Below, in pieces: positions 25,394-32,970 of a stretch of 64,000 nucleotides of DNA. The stretch is from Streptomyces buecherae (GTDB lineage Bacteria > Actinomycetota > Actinomycetes > Streptomycetales > Streptomycetaceae). The stretch lies in assembly GCF_014295035.1 (NCBI RefSeq), contig NZ_CP060404.1:3002501-3066500 (forward strand), given 5' to 3'. The notes below the pieces were generated by a model, which did not search any database, was not told where the DNA came from, and was given only the letters and a program-made list of their open reading frames with translations. The translations under genes were made by a program, and so were the position numbers. How positions within the stretch are numbered: position 1 is the first letter of the stretch; every line of letters begins with the position of its first letter.

Positions 25394-25473
25394 CGTGCCT
25401 CCCCGTCGTCTGGCCCGCGAGTCTAGGCGGCGGGTTCGCACCAACGCCCCCGCACGAGGGTCGGCCCGACCGC

Positions 25474-25508
25474 GCCGGCCCGGCCCCCGTGCGAGGGGCC
25501 GGGCCGGC
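25474..25508 (-). terminator. Hairpin after the DAHP synthase gene
   Basis: GCCGGCCCGGCCCC (25474-25487) and its exact complement (25495-25508) form a 14-bp stem with a 7-nt loop. It lies 26 bp beyond the stop and closes the minus-strand locus. Confidence 0.8.
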
Positions 25509-25534
25509 CCGGGCCGGGTGGGAGCGGGGGCGGC

Positions 25535-26899
25535 TCAGCGGTCCAGGTACGTCTCCGCTACCAGGAACGCCAGGTCGAGCGACTGGCTGCGGTTCAGGCG
25601 GGGGTCGCAGAACGTCTCGTAGCGCTGGCGGAGGTCGTCCGCGTAGACCTCGCCGCCCACGCACTCGGTGACGTCGTCGCCGGTCAGCTCGACGTGGATG
25701 CCGCCGGCGTGGGTGCCAAGGCCCTGGTGGACCTCGAAGAAGCCCTTGACCTCGTCCAGGACGTCGTCGAAGCGGCGGGTCTTGTGGCCGCTGGGCGCCT
25801 CGAACGTGTTGCCGTGCATCGGGTCGCACACCCAGCCGACCTGGGCGCCGGACGCGGTGACCTTCTCGACCAGGGCCGGCAGCCGGTCGCGCACGTGGCC
25901 CGCGCCCATGCGGACGATGAACGTGAGCCGGCCCGGCTCGCGGTCCTCGTCCAGGCGGTCGATGAGCGCGAGGACCTCGTCGGCGGTGGCCTTCGGGCCG
26001 ATCTTGACGCCGATCGGGTTGCGGATGCGGGAGCAGAACTCGACGTGCGCGCCGTCGAGTTGGCGGGTGCGCTCGCCGATCCACACCATGTGACCGGAGA
26101 GGTCGTACGGCTGGCCGGTGCGCTCGTCCGTGCGGGTGAGGGCCGCCTCGTAGTCGAGGATGAGTGCCTCGTGCGAGGCGTACACCTCGGCCGAGTGCAT
26201 CTGGGCCGGGTCCGCGCCGCAGGCGTGCATGAAGTTCAGGGCGCGGTCGATCTCGCGGGCCAGTGCCTCGTACCGCTGCCCGGAGCGCGAGGTCTTGACG
26301 AAGTCCTGGTTCCAGGCGTGGACCTGGCGCAGGTCGGCGTAGCCGCCGCCGGTGAAGGAGCGCACCAGGTTGAGCGTGGCGGCCGACGCCTGGTACATGC
26401 GCTTGAGGCGCTCCGGGTCGGGTCGGCGGGACTCCTCGGTGAACTCGAAGCCGTTGACGGAGTCGCCCCGGTAGGCGGGCAGGGTGACGCCGTCGCGGGT
26501 CTCGGTGGGCTTGGAGCGCGGCTTGCTGTACTGGCCGGCGATGCGGCCGACCTTCACCACGGGCACCGAGCCGGCGTAGGTGAGCACCGCGCCCATCTGG
26601 AGCAGCGTCTTGAGCTTGTCGCGGATCTGGTCGGCGCCCACGGCGGCGAAGGACTCCGCGCAGTCGCCGCCCTGGAGCAGGAACGCCTCGCCGCGGGCCA
26701 CGGCGGCCAGCCTGTCGCGGAGTTGGTCGCACTCGCCGGCGAAGACCAGCGGCGGGTAGGACTCCAGCTCGCTCAGGGTCGCGCGCAGCGCCTCGGGGTC
26801 CGGCCAGTCGGGCTGCTGCGCCGCGGGCAGCGAGCGCCAGTGTGGCCGCGGGGCCGCCGCGGGCAGCGTGGGCAAGGTGTCGGCCGTCTGTGTGTTCAT
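25535..26899 (-). CDS. Class II DAHP synthase
   Basis: A 454-residue plant-type 3-deoxy-D-arabino-heptulosonate 7-phosphate synthase, the entry enzyme of the shikimate pathway. Family marks include SYPPLVFAGECDQLRDRL, LLQGGDCAESF, RIAGQYSKPRSKPTE, DPMHGNTFEAPSGHKTR and GGIHVELTGDDVTEC. The metal-binding Cys is in GGDCAE. Next to anthranilate synthase and activation genes it most likely feeds chorismate to a special product; the housekeeping copy would be elsewhere. ATG 26899 starts at the conserved N-terminus, but no clear Shine-Dalgarno precedes it, and a GTG further up the frame cannot be excluded. A strong hairpin follows. Confidence 0.95.
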   Translation of the reverse strand: MNTQTADTLPTLPAAAPRPHWRSLPAAQQPDWPDPEALRATLSELESYPPLVFAGECDQLRDRLAAVARGEAFLLQGGDCAESFAAVGADQIRDKLKTLLQMGAVLTYAGSVPVVKVGRIAGQYSKPRSKPTETRDGVTLPAYRGDSVNGFEFTEESRRPDPERLKRMYQASAATLNLVRSFTGGGYADLRQVHAWNQDFVKTSRSGQRYEALAREIDRALNFMHACGADPAQMHSAEVYASHEALILDYEAALTRTDERTGQPYDLSGHMVWIGERTRQLDGAHVEFCSRIRNPIGVKIGPKATADEVLALIDRLDEDREPGRLTFIVRMGAGHVRDRLPALVEKVTASGAQVGWVCDPMHGNTFEAPSGHKTRRFDDVLDEVKGFFEVHQGLGTHAGGIHVELTGDDVTECVGGEVYADDLRQRYETFCDPRLNRSQSLDLAFLVAETYLDR

Positions 26900-27247
26900 G
26901 GGGTGTCGTATGCGGCGGGCCGTGCGACCCGCCGCGCTCCTTCCTGGACGCTTCGTGGCACTGTCGTCGGTCACGTCGACCACGTGGGGGTGATCGGGGT
27001 ACGGACAGGTGTCGCGGGGCGATCGTTGGTGGCTGGCTGGTGGGACGGCGGAGGGGTTACGGCGGCATCCGATGCGGCGGGCTCCGGGCGGCGTGCCGGG
27101 CCCGGAGCCCCGGGCCCACGGCCCGTGGTGCGGGGGCCCTGGGCCGGAGGTGGGGAGTGCCGGGTGTGCGGGGTGTGGGGAGTTGGGACTGCGGAGTCGG
27201 GGTCAGCGGCCCGGCGGGGTGCCTGGCCGTGGTGCCGGGACGTGCTG
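26900..27247. other. 348-bp intergenic region
   Basis: G-rich plus-strand DNA between the PPTase stop and the DAHP synthase start. It may hold a promoter for the DAHP gene; I see no clear -35/-10 and no hairpin. AGGAAGGAG on the minus strand lies 40 bp before the chosen start, which hints at a longer N-terminus. Confidence 0.4.
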
Positions 27248-28243
27248 TCAGGGGGCGGTGGCTCCGGGCGCGCGCTCGGCGTCCGCCGAGTACGGGGCAT
27301 CCGCCGGGTACGGGGCGTCCGCCGCGTGCCGGGCATCCGTCTCGTGCTCGTGCTCGTACGCGTACTCCGGAGCGTATGCGGGCCGTGGCGCTGCCAGGGT
27401 CACGGCCGCCACCATGTGGTCGCCGATGACGCGACATCGGGCCGTGGCGCCGCGGAGCGCGGCCGGGGCGGGCGCGGTGGGGCTGACGGACAGCAGCACC
27501 GGCTCGTCGGCGGCCGACGGGTCCGGTTCGGGCCACTCCAGCGTGACGGAGCGGAACGCCAGGCCCTCCTGCCGGGGCGCGGGCAGCGCCTTGTACAGCG
27601 CCTCCTTCGCGCAGAACAGCCGCAGCACCGCGAGTTCGGGTCGGGCGTCGGCCCGCGCGCGGTCGAGTTCGGCGGGCGTGGCGGCGTAGCGGCGGGCCGC
27701 GTACAGGCCGTCCGCCGACGCCAGCGGCTCCATGTCGAGCCCGACGGCAAGGCCGTCCGCGGCCGTGACCGCGCACAGCGCCAGCTCATCCGTGTGGGTG
27801 AGGGAGCCGCGCACGCCGGCCGGCCAGCCCGGGGCGCCGCGCTCGCCCGGCAGCGGCCAGTGCGGCGCCCCGGTGAGCGCGGCGGTGGCGCGGGCCGCGG
27901 CGAGCCGGCCGGCCGCGTAGGTGCCGCGCCGGCGCGGCGCGGCGTACTCCGGCAGGGCCGCGCGCACGGCGGCGGGCAGCCCGGTGAAGGGCAGTTCGCC
28001 GACGGTCGCGTGCGCCACCGTCACCGCGCCGCCGCCGGCGCGGGTGCCGGCCACCGCGCCGGTCCCGACGCCGCGGCCGACGGCGCCGCCCCGGGGTGCC
28101 CGGCTGAGCCCGGGGCCCCGGCCCCGTCCGAGGCCGAGGCCCCGGCCCAGGCCGCGCGCGGGCGCGCCGGCGCGGGGCCGGAACGTGCTGCCCGGGCCGG
28201 TGGCGGCGCCGAACAGTTCGGCGACGCGGACGTCCACGGTCAT
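27248..28243 (-). CDS. 4'-Phosphopantetheinyl transferase with low-complexity extensions
   Basis: Sfp/EntD-type PPTase that moves phosphopantetheine from CoA to a carrier-protein serine. The core motifs are RGSLTHTDELALCAV, GLDMEP (D170, E172) and FCAKEALYK (K213, E214, K218). The gene is longer than usual (331 residues): residues 25-75 are a Gly/Arg/Ala repeat, and the last 40 residues are an Ala/Asp/Tyr-rich repeat (ADAPYPADAPYSAD). Both ends are encoded by repetitive DNA, which suggests repeat expansion. Its start overlaps the stop of the anthranilate synthase gene by 4 bp (ATGA). The likely substrate is the ACP encoded 4 kb upstream in the same locus. Confidence 0.9.
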   Translation of the reverse strand: MTVDVRVAELFGAATGPGSTFRPRAGAPARGLGRGLGLGRGRGPGLSRAPRGGAVGRGVGTGAVAGTRAGGGAVTVAHATVGELPFTGLPAAVRAALPEYAAPRRRGTYAAGRLAAARATAALTGAPHWPLPGERGAPGWPAGVRGSLTHTDELALCAVTAADGLAVGLDMEPLASADGLYAARRYAATPAELDRARADARPELAVLRLFCAKEALYKALPAPRQEGLAFRSVTLEWPEPDPSAADEPVLLSVSPTAPAPAALRGATARCRVIGDHMVAAVTLAAPRPAYAPEYAYEHEHETDARHAADAPYPADAPYSADAERAPGATAP

Positions 28244-30438
28244 CGGGCGGTTCTGGTCAGGTGGGTGACCGCGTTGGCGACCACCTGGTGGCCGGTGCGC
28301 CCCTCGCCCGACATGATCGACTCGGGGTGGAACTGGACGGCGGCCAGCCCGCGTTCGGGTGCCTCCACCGCCATCGCGACGGTGCCGTCCGCCGTCACGG
28401 CCGTCACCCGCAGGCCCTCCGGCACCCGGCCGGGGTCGGCGTACAGCGAGTGGTAGCGGCCGACGTCGAACGTCTCGGGCAGGCCGGTGAGCAGGCCCGA
28501 CTCGACGGTGGTGCGGCGCACCCGGGAGGGTTTGCCGTGGACGGGCGCGGGCAGCGTGGCCAGGTCGCCGCCCAGGTACTCCACGATGCCCTGGAGGCCG
28601 AGGCAGACGCCGAAGACCGGGATGCCAAGGCGCTCGGCCTCGGCCAGCGTCGCGGCGACCTTGAAGTCGGTGGGTGTGCCGGGTCCGGGTGAGAGCACCA
28701 CCAGGTCGGGCCGGCGCTCCTCGATGAGGTGCAGGTGGCCGCCGCTGCGGTAGGTCTCCACGGCGGCGCCGGTCTCCCGGAAGTAGCCGGCCAGGCAGTG
28801 CACGAACGAGTCGCGGTGGTCCACGAGCAGGACATCGCGGCCCTCGCCCGGCCGCTCGCGCACCTCGGCGCGGGCCGGCGGCGGGGTGTCGCCCGCGAGG
28901 ATCTCCAGGAGGGCCTTCGCCTTCAGTTCGGTCTCCTGCTCCTCGGCCACCGGGTCCGAGTCGTACAGGAGCGTCGCCCCGGCCCGTACGGTGCCCACGC
29001 CGTCCCTGATCTGGATGGTGCGCAGCGTCAGCACGGTGTCCAGGCAGCCGTCGAAGCCGATCCGGCCGACGGCGCCGCCGTACCAGCGGCGCGGCGAGCG
29101 CTCGTGCCGCTCGATGAACTCGACGGCCGCCAGCTTGGGCGCGCCGGTCACGGTGACCGCCCACAGGTGGGCGAGGAAGGCGTCCAGGGCGTCGAACTCG
29201 GGCCGCAGCTCGCCCCGCACGTGGTCCACGGTGTGGATGAGCGTGGAGTACATCTCGATGCTGCGCCGGGCGGTGACGGTGACCGTGCCGGGCACGCAGA
29301 CCCGCGACTTGTCGTTGCGGTCCACGTCCGTGCACATCGTCAACTCGTGCTCGTCCTTGGCGGAGTTGAGGAGTTCGCGGATGCGCTCGGCGTCCTCCAG
29401 GGCGTTGGTCCCGCGCTGGGCGGTGCCGCTGATCGGGGCGGACTCCACCAGGAAGCGGTCGGTGTCGGCGTCGATGCCTCGGCTGACCCGGACGAACATC
29501 TCCGGCGACGCGCCCACCAGGTACTCGCCGTCACCCAGGTTCATCAGCAGGCTGTGCGGCGCGGGGTTGCGCTCGTACAGCCGGCGGAAGAGCTGGGCCG
29601 GAGTCTGGGAGCAGGCGTGCTGGAACGTCTGGCTGGGCACGGCCTCGAACAGGTCGCCGGAGCGGAACAGCGGCATCGCCGCCTCCACCACCCGCGCGTA
29701 CTCCCCCACCCGGTGGTCGCGCCGGCCGCGCGACGGCCGGCCGGGCACGAACGGCTGGCTGGGCGTCTCGGTGGGCAGCCACTGGGTGCTGGCGGCGCGG
29801 GTGTGGAAGTCGTACCGGAAGCGCACCGCCGTGTCGCCGCGCAGGTCCAGGTCGTACAGCGTGTCGGGCAGGTGGAGGACCATGTCCCGGTCGTGCGGGT
29901 TCCGCTCCTGGCGGGCGTCCATCGGGTCGACCTGGAAGATCAGGTCGTAGCCGAACGCGCCGAACAGGCCGAGCAGTTCGTCGTCCGGCACGGCCAGGCC
30001 CGCGACCAGCGCCCGGATCGCGGCGAAGACGCCCACGTGCCGGGTGCGGTCCTCCTCGGCGAAGACGCCGTGCGGCGTGCCGCCGTGGACGTGCAGCGTG
30101 TCCCCGTCGGCGCGGACCGTGCCGGGCAGGTCGGCCAGCAGGGTGCGCAGGGTCGGCAGCAGCACCCGGCCGCGCTCGTTGAGGGCGGTCACCGCCAGTC
30201 GGTCGCCGCGCGCGGCCACCTCGAGCGGTGGGTCCACGTAGCCGATGATCCGGTCCCGGCCCCGGAAGAGGACCATGCCACGGCGCTCGTCGAGCGCCGC
30301 CTCCAACTGGGCGCGGGCCGCCGCGGCGCTGCCGGCGTGCTCCGTCGTACGGACCACCTCGACCCCGGATGGAGTGGTCCAGCGACCCGTCTCCGCTCGC
30401 GCTTCCTGGGCCGTCCCCGTCGTGTCCGTCGAGGTCAT
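28240..30438 (-). CDS. Fused anthranilate synthase (TrpE-TrpG type)
   Basis: A 732-residue fusion of the chorismate-binding and glutamine amidotransferase parts. The TrpE part (about 1-510) holds MVLFRGRDRIIGYVDPPLEV near the start, LVESAPISGTAQRG, TVTGAPKLAAVEFIE and GGAVGRIGFDGCLDTVLTLR. The GATase part (about 530-732) has VLSPGPGTPTDF, the nucleophile Cys in GVCLGLQG and the His-Glu pair in QFHPESIMS. It resembles the fused anthranilate synthases of rhizobia and of some Streptomyces. An ADIC-forming relative (PhzE-like) cannot be ruled out by eye. ATG 30438 has GGAGGGG about 15 bases upstream. No run of Trp codons (attenuator) was seen upstream. Confidence 0.92.
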   Translation of the reverse strand: MTSTDTTGTAQEARAETGRWTTPSGVEVVRTTEHAGSAAAARAQLEAALDERRGMVLFRGRDRIIGYVDPPLEVAARGDRLAVTALNERGRVLLPTLRTLLADLPGTVRADGDTLHVHGGTPHGVFAEEDRTRHVGVFAAIRALVAGLAVPDDELLGLFGAFGYDLIFQVDPMDARQERNPHDRDMVLHLPDTLYDLDLRGDTAVRFRYDFHTRAASTQWLPTETPSQPFVPGRPSRGRRDHRVGEYARVVEAAMPLFRSGDLFEAVPSQTFQHACSQTPAQLFRRLYERNPAPHSLLMNLGDGEYLVGASPEMFVRVSRGIDADTDRFLVESAPISGTAQRGTNALEDAERIRELLNSAKDEHELTMCTDVDRNDKSRVCVPGTVTVTARRSIEMYSTLIHTVDHVRGELRPEFDALDAFLAHLWAVTVTGAPKLAAVEFIERHERSPRRWYGGAVGRIGFDGCLDTVLTLRTIQIRDGVGTVRAGATLLYDSDPVAEEQETELKAKALLEILAGDTPPPARAEVRERPGEGRDVLLVDHRDSFVHCLAGYFRETGAAVETYRSGGHLHLIEERRPDLVVLSPGPGTPTDFKVAATLAEAERLGIPVFGVCLGLQGIVEYLGGDLATLPAPVHGKPSRVRRTTVESGLLTGLPETFDVGRYHSLYADPGRVPEGLRVTAVTADGTVAMAVEAPERGLAAVQFHPESIMSGEGRTGHQVVANAVTHLTRTAR

Positions 30439-30469
30439 CCCCACCGTTCCCCTCCATGGCTGCGTACGT

Positions 30470-30640
30470 CGGTGCGTGTGGTGGTGCGTGCGTGCGCTGG
30501 TGCGTGTGGCGGTGCGTGCGTGTGGCGCTGTGTGCGTGTGCTGGTGCTTGCGTGGTCGTGCGTGTGCGTGGCGGTGCCTGCGTGGTCGTGCGTGGGCGTG
30601 GCGGTGCGTGGGCGTACGTGGTGCTGGGCGTGTGGGGGCG
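30470..30640. repeat. GTGCGTG-type low-complexity tract
   Basis: About 170 bp in which short units such as GTGCGTG, GTGTGGCG and GGTCGTGCGT alternate, with almost no C-runs or long AT steps. It lies directly upstream of the anthranilate synthase start. Confidence 0.8.
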
Positions 30641-30740
30641 CGGGCGTGCGGTGACGTGTGTGGGGGGGGGACGCGGTGGGGCATGTAGCGCCGATGTCGT
30701 ACGTCAACTCGGCTACGCACTCACGCAGTTGACCGGCGAC

Positions 30741-30781
30741 GACGGCGGGGCGCCGGGCCGCGCCCCGGGGCCCCGCCCGTC
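30741..30781 (-). terminator. Hairpin after the first adenylate-forming gene
   Basis: GACGGCGGGGCGCCGGG pairs with the arm ending at 30781 (CCCGGGGCCCCGCCCGTC) with one bulge. It lies 12 bp beyond the ligase stop. Confidence 0.6.
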
Positions 30782-30792
30782 GCGCCTTCGGG

Positions 30793-32388
30793 TCAGGTGC
30801 CGGAGCCGGTGGCCCCTCCGCTCGCGCCGGCCGTGGCCGCCTCGCCCTGGGCGGCGTCCGCCGTGTCGGCCTTCGCCGCCTCGGCTTCCTTCGCCTCGGC
30901 GGCCAGTCGGTCCCGCAGCACCCGGCGCAGCAGCTTGCCGGCGCCGTTGCGCGGGATCTCGTCCACGAAGTGGACGGCGGTCGGCCGCTTGTAGCTGGCC
31001 AGCTCGCGGGCGCAGGCGCCGATCAGCGCGGCCACGGTGGGCGGCTCGTCGCCGGCCGCGACGAACGCCACCGGCACCTCGCCCCACTCGTCGTTGGGCG
31101 CGCCGACCACGGCCACGTCCAGGACGCCGGGCTGGGTGGCGAGGACCCGCTCGATCTCGGCGGGGTAGACGTTCTGGCCGCCACGGATGAGCACGTCGTT
31201 GCGCCGGTCCACGAGGTAGAGGAAGCCGTCCTCGTCGGCGTAGCCGACATCGCCGGTGCGCAGCCAGCCGTCGCGTACGGTCTTGGCGGTGGCCTCCGTG
31301 TTGCGCCAGTACAGCAGCATCATGCCGTCGCCACGGACGCAGATCTCGCCGACGTCGCCGGTGGGCACCGCGTTGCCCGAGTCGTCCTGCACCTCGATGT
31401 GGTAGCCGGGCAGCATCCGGCCGGCGGTGGGCAGCACGGTGCCCTCGGCGTCGAACGGCCACTCGCCCCGGCGGAAGAGGTGGGTGGCGATCGGGCCGCC
31501 GCCCTCGGTGATGCCGTAGATGCTGCGCATCGGGGCCGGGAACTTCTCCAGGCACTCGCGCAGCAGTTCCTGCGGCATCGGGGCGCCGCCGAACATGATG
31601 TCCTTCAGGCTGGACAGGTCGGCGCCCGCGAACGCCTTGGTGCGCAGCACGAAGCGGGCCATCGACGGCACCAGGAAGGTCTTGGTCGCCTTGAACTCGG
31701 CGACGTCGGCCAGCCAGCGCTGCGGCGTGAACTCCGGCTCCAGGACCAGCGCGCCGCCGGCGGCGAACAGCGCCAGGCCGATGACAACGCTGCCGTGGAA
31801 CAGCGGGCAGGGGTTGACCATCACGTCGTCGGCGGAGAAGCCGACCTCGGCCGCCATCGCCGTGTAGCAGGCGGAGACCGAGCGGTGGGTGACCGCGACG
31901 CCCTTGGCGTGCCCGGTGGTGGCGCTGGTGTGCAGGATCGCGAAGATGTCGTCCTGCCGGGGCAGCGGCAGCTCGCGCGCCTTGGCGGTCGCCATCTCCT
32001 CGTAACGCTCGGAGCCGATCGAGATCCGCCAGCCGTCGCCGAACGCGTCCCCGAGCCGGTCGAAGATCTGCTGCTCGGAGAAGACGCCCACCGGCTCGAC
32101 GTTGCGGACGATGTGCTCGACCTCGGGCGCGGGGAACGACGGGTTGATCGGGCAGACCACGACGCCCGCCTTGCCACCCGCGACGTACAGCTCAAGGACC
32201 TCGACTCGGCTGCGCGCGCTGACCGCGATCCGCTGGCCCTTCTCCACGCCACGGTCCAGCAGCGCGGTGGCCAGCGCGTCCGTGCGCTCGTCGAACTCGC
32301 GCCAGGTCAGCCGGCGGTTCGGGTCGGCCAGGGCGAGGTTGTCAGGGCGCAGCAGCCGGTTGCGCTTGACGAAGTGCGCCATCCACAT
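30793..32388 (-). CDS. Adenylate-forming enzyme (acyl-CoA/ACP ligase type)
   Basis: A 531-residue class I adenylate-forming enzyme that activates a carboxylic acid with ATP. The phosphate loop is HTSATTGHAKGVAVTH (A3), then YGITEGGGP (A5), GWLRTGDVGYADEDGF (A7), VDRRNDVLIRGGQNVYP (A8) and the A10 lysine in PRNGAGKLLRR. The acid substrate cannot be predicted safely by eye. The C-terminus has an Ala/Glu-rich tail of about 35 residues. Its ATG overlaps the stop of the ACP gene in TGATG, so the ligase very probably loads that ACP. Anthranilate from the downstream synthase is a reasonable candidate substrate. Confidence 0.9.
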   Translation of the reverse strand: MWMAHFVKRNRLLRPDNLALADPNRRLTWREFDERTDALATALLDRGVEKGQRIAVSARSRVEVLELYVAGGKAGVVVCPINPSFPAPEVEHIVRNVEPVGVFSEQQIFDRLGDAFGDGWRISIGSERYEEMATAKARELPLPRQDDIFAILHTSATTGHAKGVAVTHRSVSACYTAMAAEVGFSADDVMVNPCPLFHGSVVIGLALFAAGGALVLEPEFTPQRWLADVAEFKATKTFLVPSMARFVLRTKAFAGADLSSLKDIMFGGAPMPQELLRECLEKFPAPMRSIYGITEGGGPIATHLFRRGEWPFDAEGTVLPTAGRMLPGYHIEVQDDSGNAVPTGDVGEICVRGDGMMLLYWRNTEATAKTVRDGWLRTGDVGYADEDGFLYLVDRRNDVLIRGGQNVYPAEIERVLATQPGVLDVAVVGAPNDEWGEVPVAFVAAGDEPPTVAALIGACARELASYKRPTAVHFVDEIPRNGAGKLLRRVLRDRLAAEAKEAEAAKADTADAAQGEAATAGASGGATGSGT

Positions 32389-32690
32389 CAGCGGGCCTCC
32401 CCGCTGGCGGTCGCGGCGGCCGGGGCGGTCTCGGCGGCGTCGGTCAGCTCGGCCGCCTCGCGGGAGACGAGCACCTGGTTGATGCCGTCCAGGGTGTGCA
32501 GCGCGCCCAGCTCGTCGTCGTCGAGCGGGGTTCCGGTGCGCTCCTCCAGGGCAAGGGCCAGCCGGATCAGGTCACCCGAGTTGAGGCCGGCGTTGATCAG
32601 GTCGGCGTCGCCCGGCACGCCCTCGATGAGCTGCGGCAGGTCAACGAACTCCAGCAGGAGGCGGTGGCCGGGGGTCAGGTGGTCGCTCAT
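32388..32690 (-). CDS. Acyl carrier protein
   Basis: A 100-residue ACP/PCP-like protein. The phosphopantetheine site is in LINAGLNSGDLIRLALALEE, with S38 as the attachment serine; the usual Asp before the serine is Asn here (NSG instead of DSL). The following helix and TGTPLDDDELGALHTLDGI match the carrier fold. The last 25 residues are an Ala/Thr-rich tail. ATG 32690 has a weak G-rich site. It overlaps the ligase start at its stop (TGATG). It is the probable carrier for an acid activated by one of the two adjacent ligases and is likely primed by the PPTase in the same locus. Confidence 0.9.
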   Translation of the reverse strand: MSDHLTPGHRLLLEFVDLPQLIEGVPGDADLINAGLNSGDLIRLALALEERTGTPLDDDELGALHTLDGINQVLVSREAAELTDAAETAPAAATASGEAR

Positions 32691-32970
32691 GAGCTTCCCT
32701 TGCTTGTCGTGGTGTGTTCGGGGACGGAAAGGCGGTGGCGGGCCCGGTGCGGGCGCGGCGATCGGCCGGGCGGGACGATCGCGACGAGTGGCGGGCGGCG
32801 GGCGCGGAGCGATCGGGCGACGGAAAGGCGCGTCGGGCGACGGGAGGGTGCGGTCGGCGAGGGGCGTTCGGTGTCGGACGTTCGGTGTGGGCGGGGCGGG
32901 CGGCCTGAGGGGGGACTCGGCGCACTGGGTGCGGCTCGGGGGGTAGCGCGCCACACCCGTCCGCCCCGCC

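Larger units (their letters stand above)
30439..30792. other. 354-bp intergenic region, mostly low-complexity repeat
   Basis: Separates the anthranilate synthase gene from the ligase/ACP genes. It is dominated by the GTGCGTG repeat (30470-30640) and a hairpin (30741-30781). A promoter for the downstream pair could lie between; I cannot place it. Confidence 0.5.
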
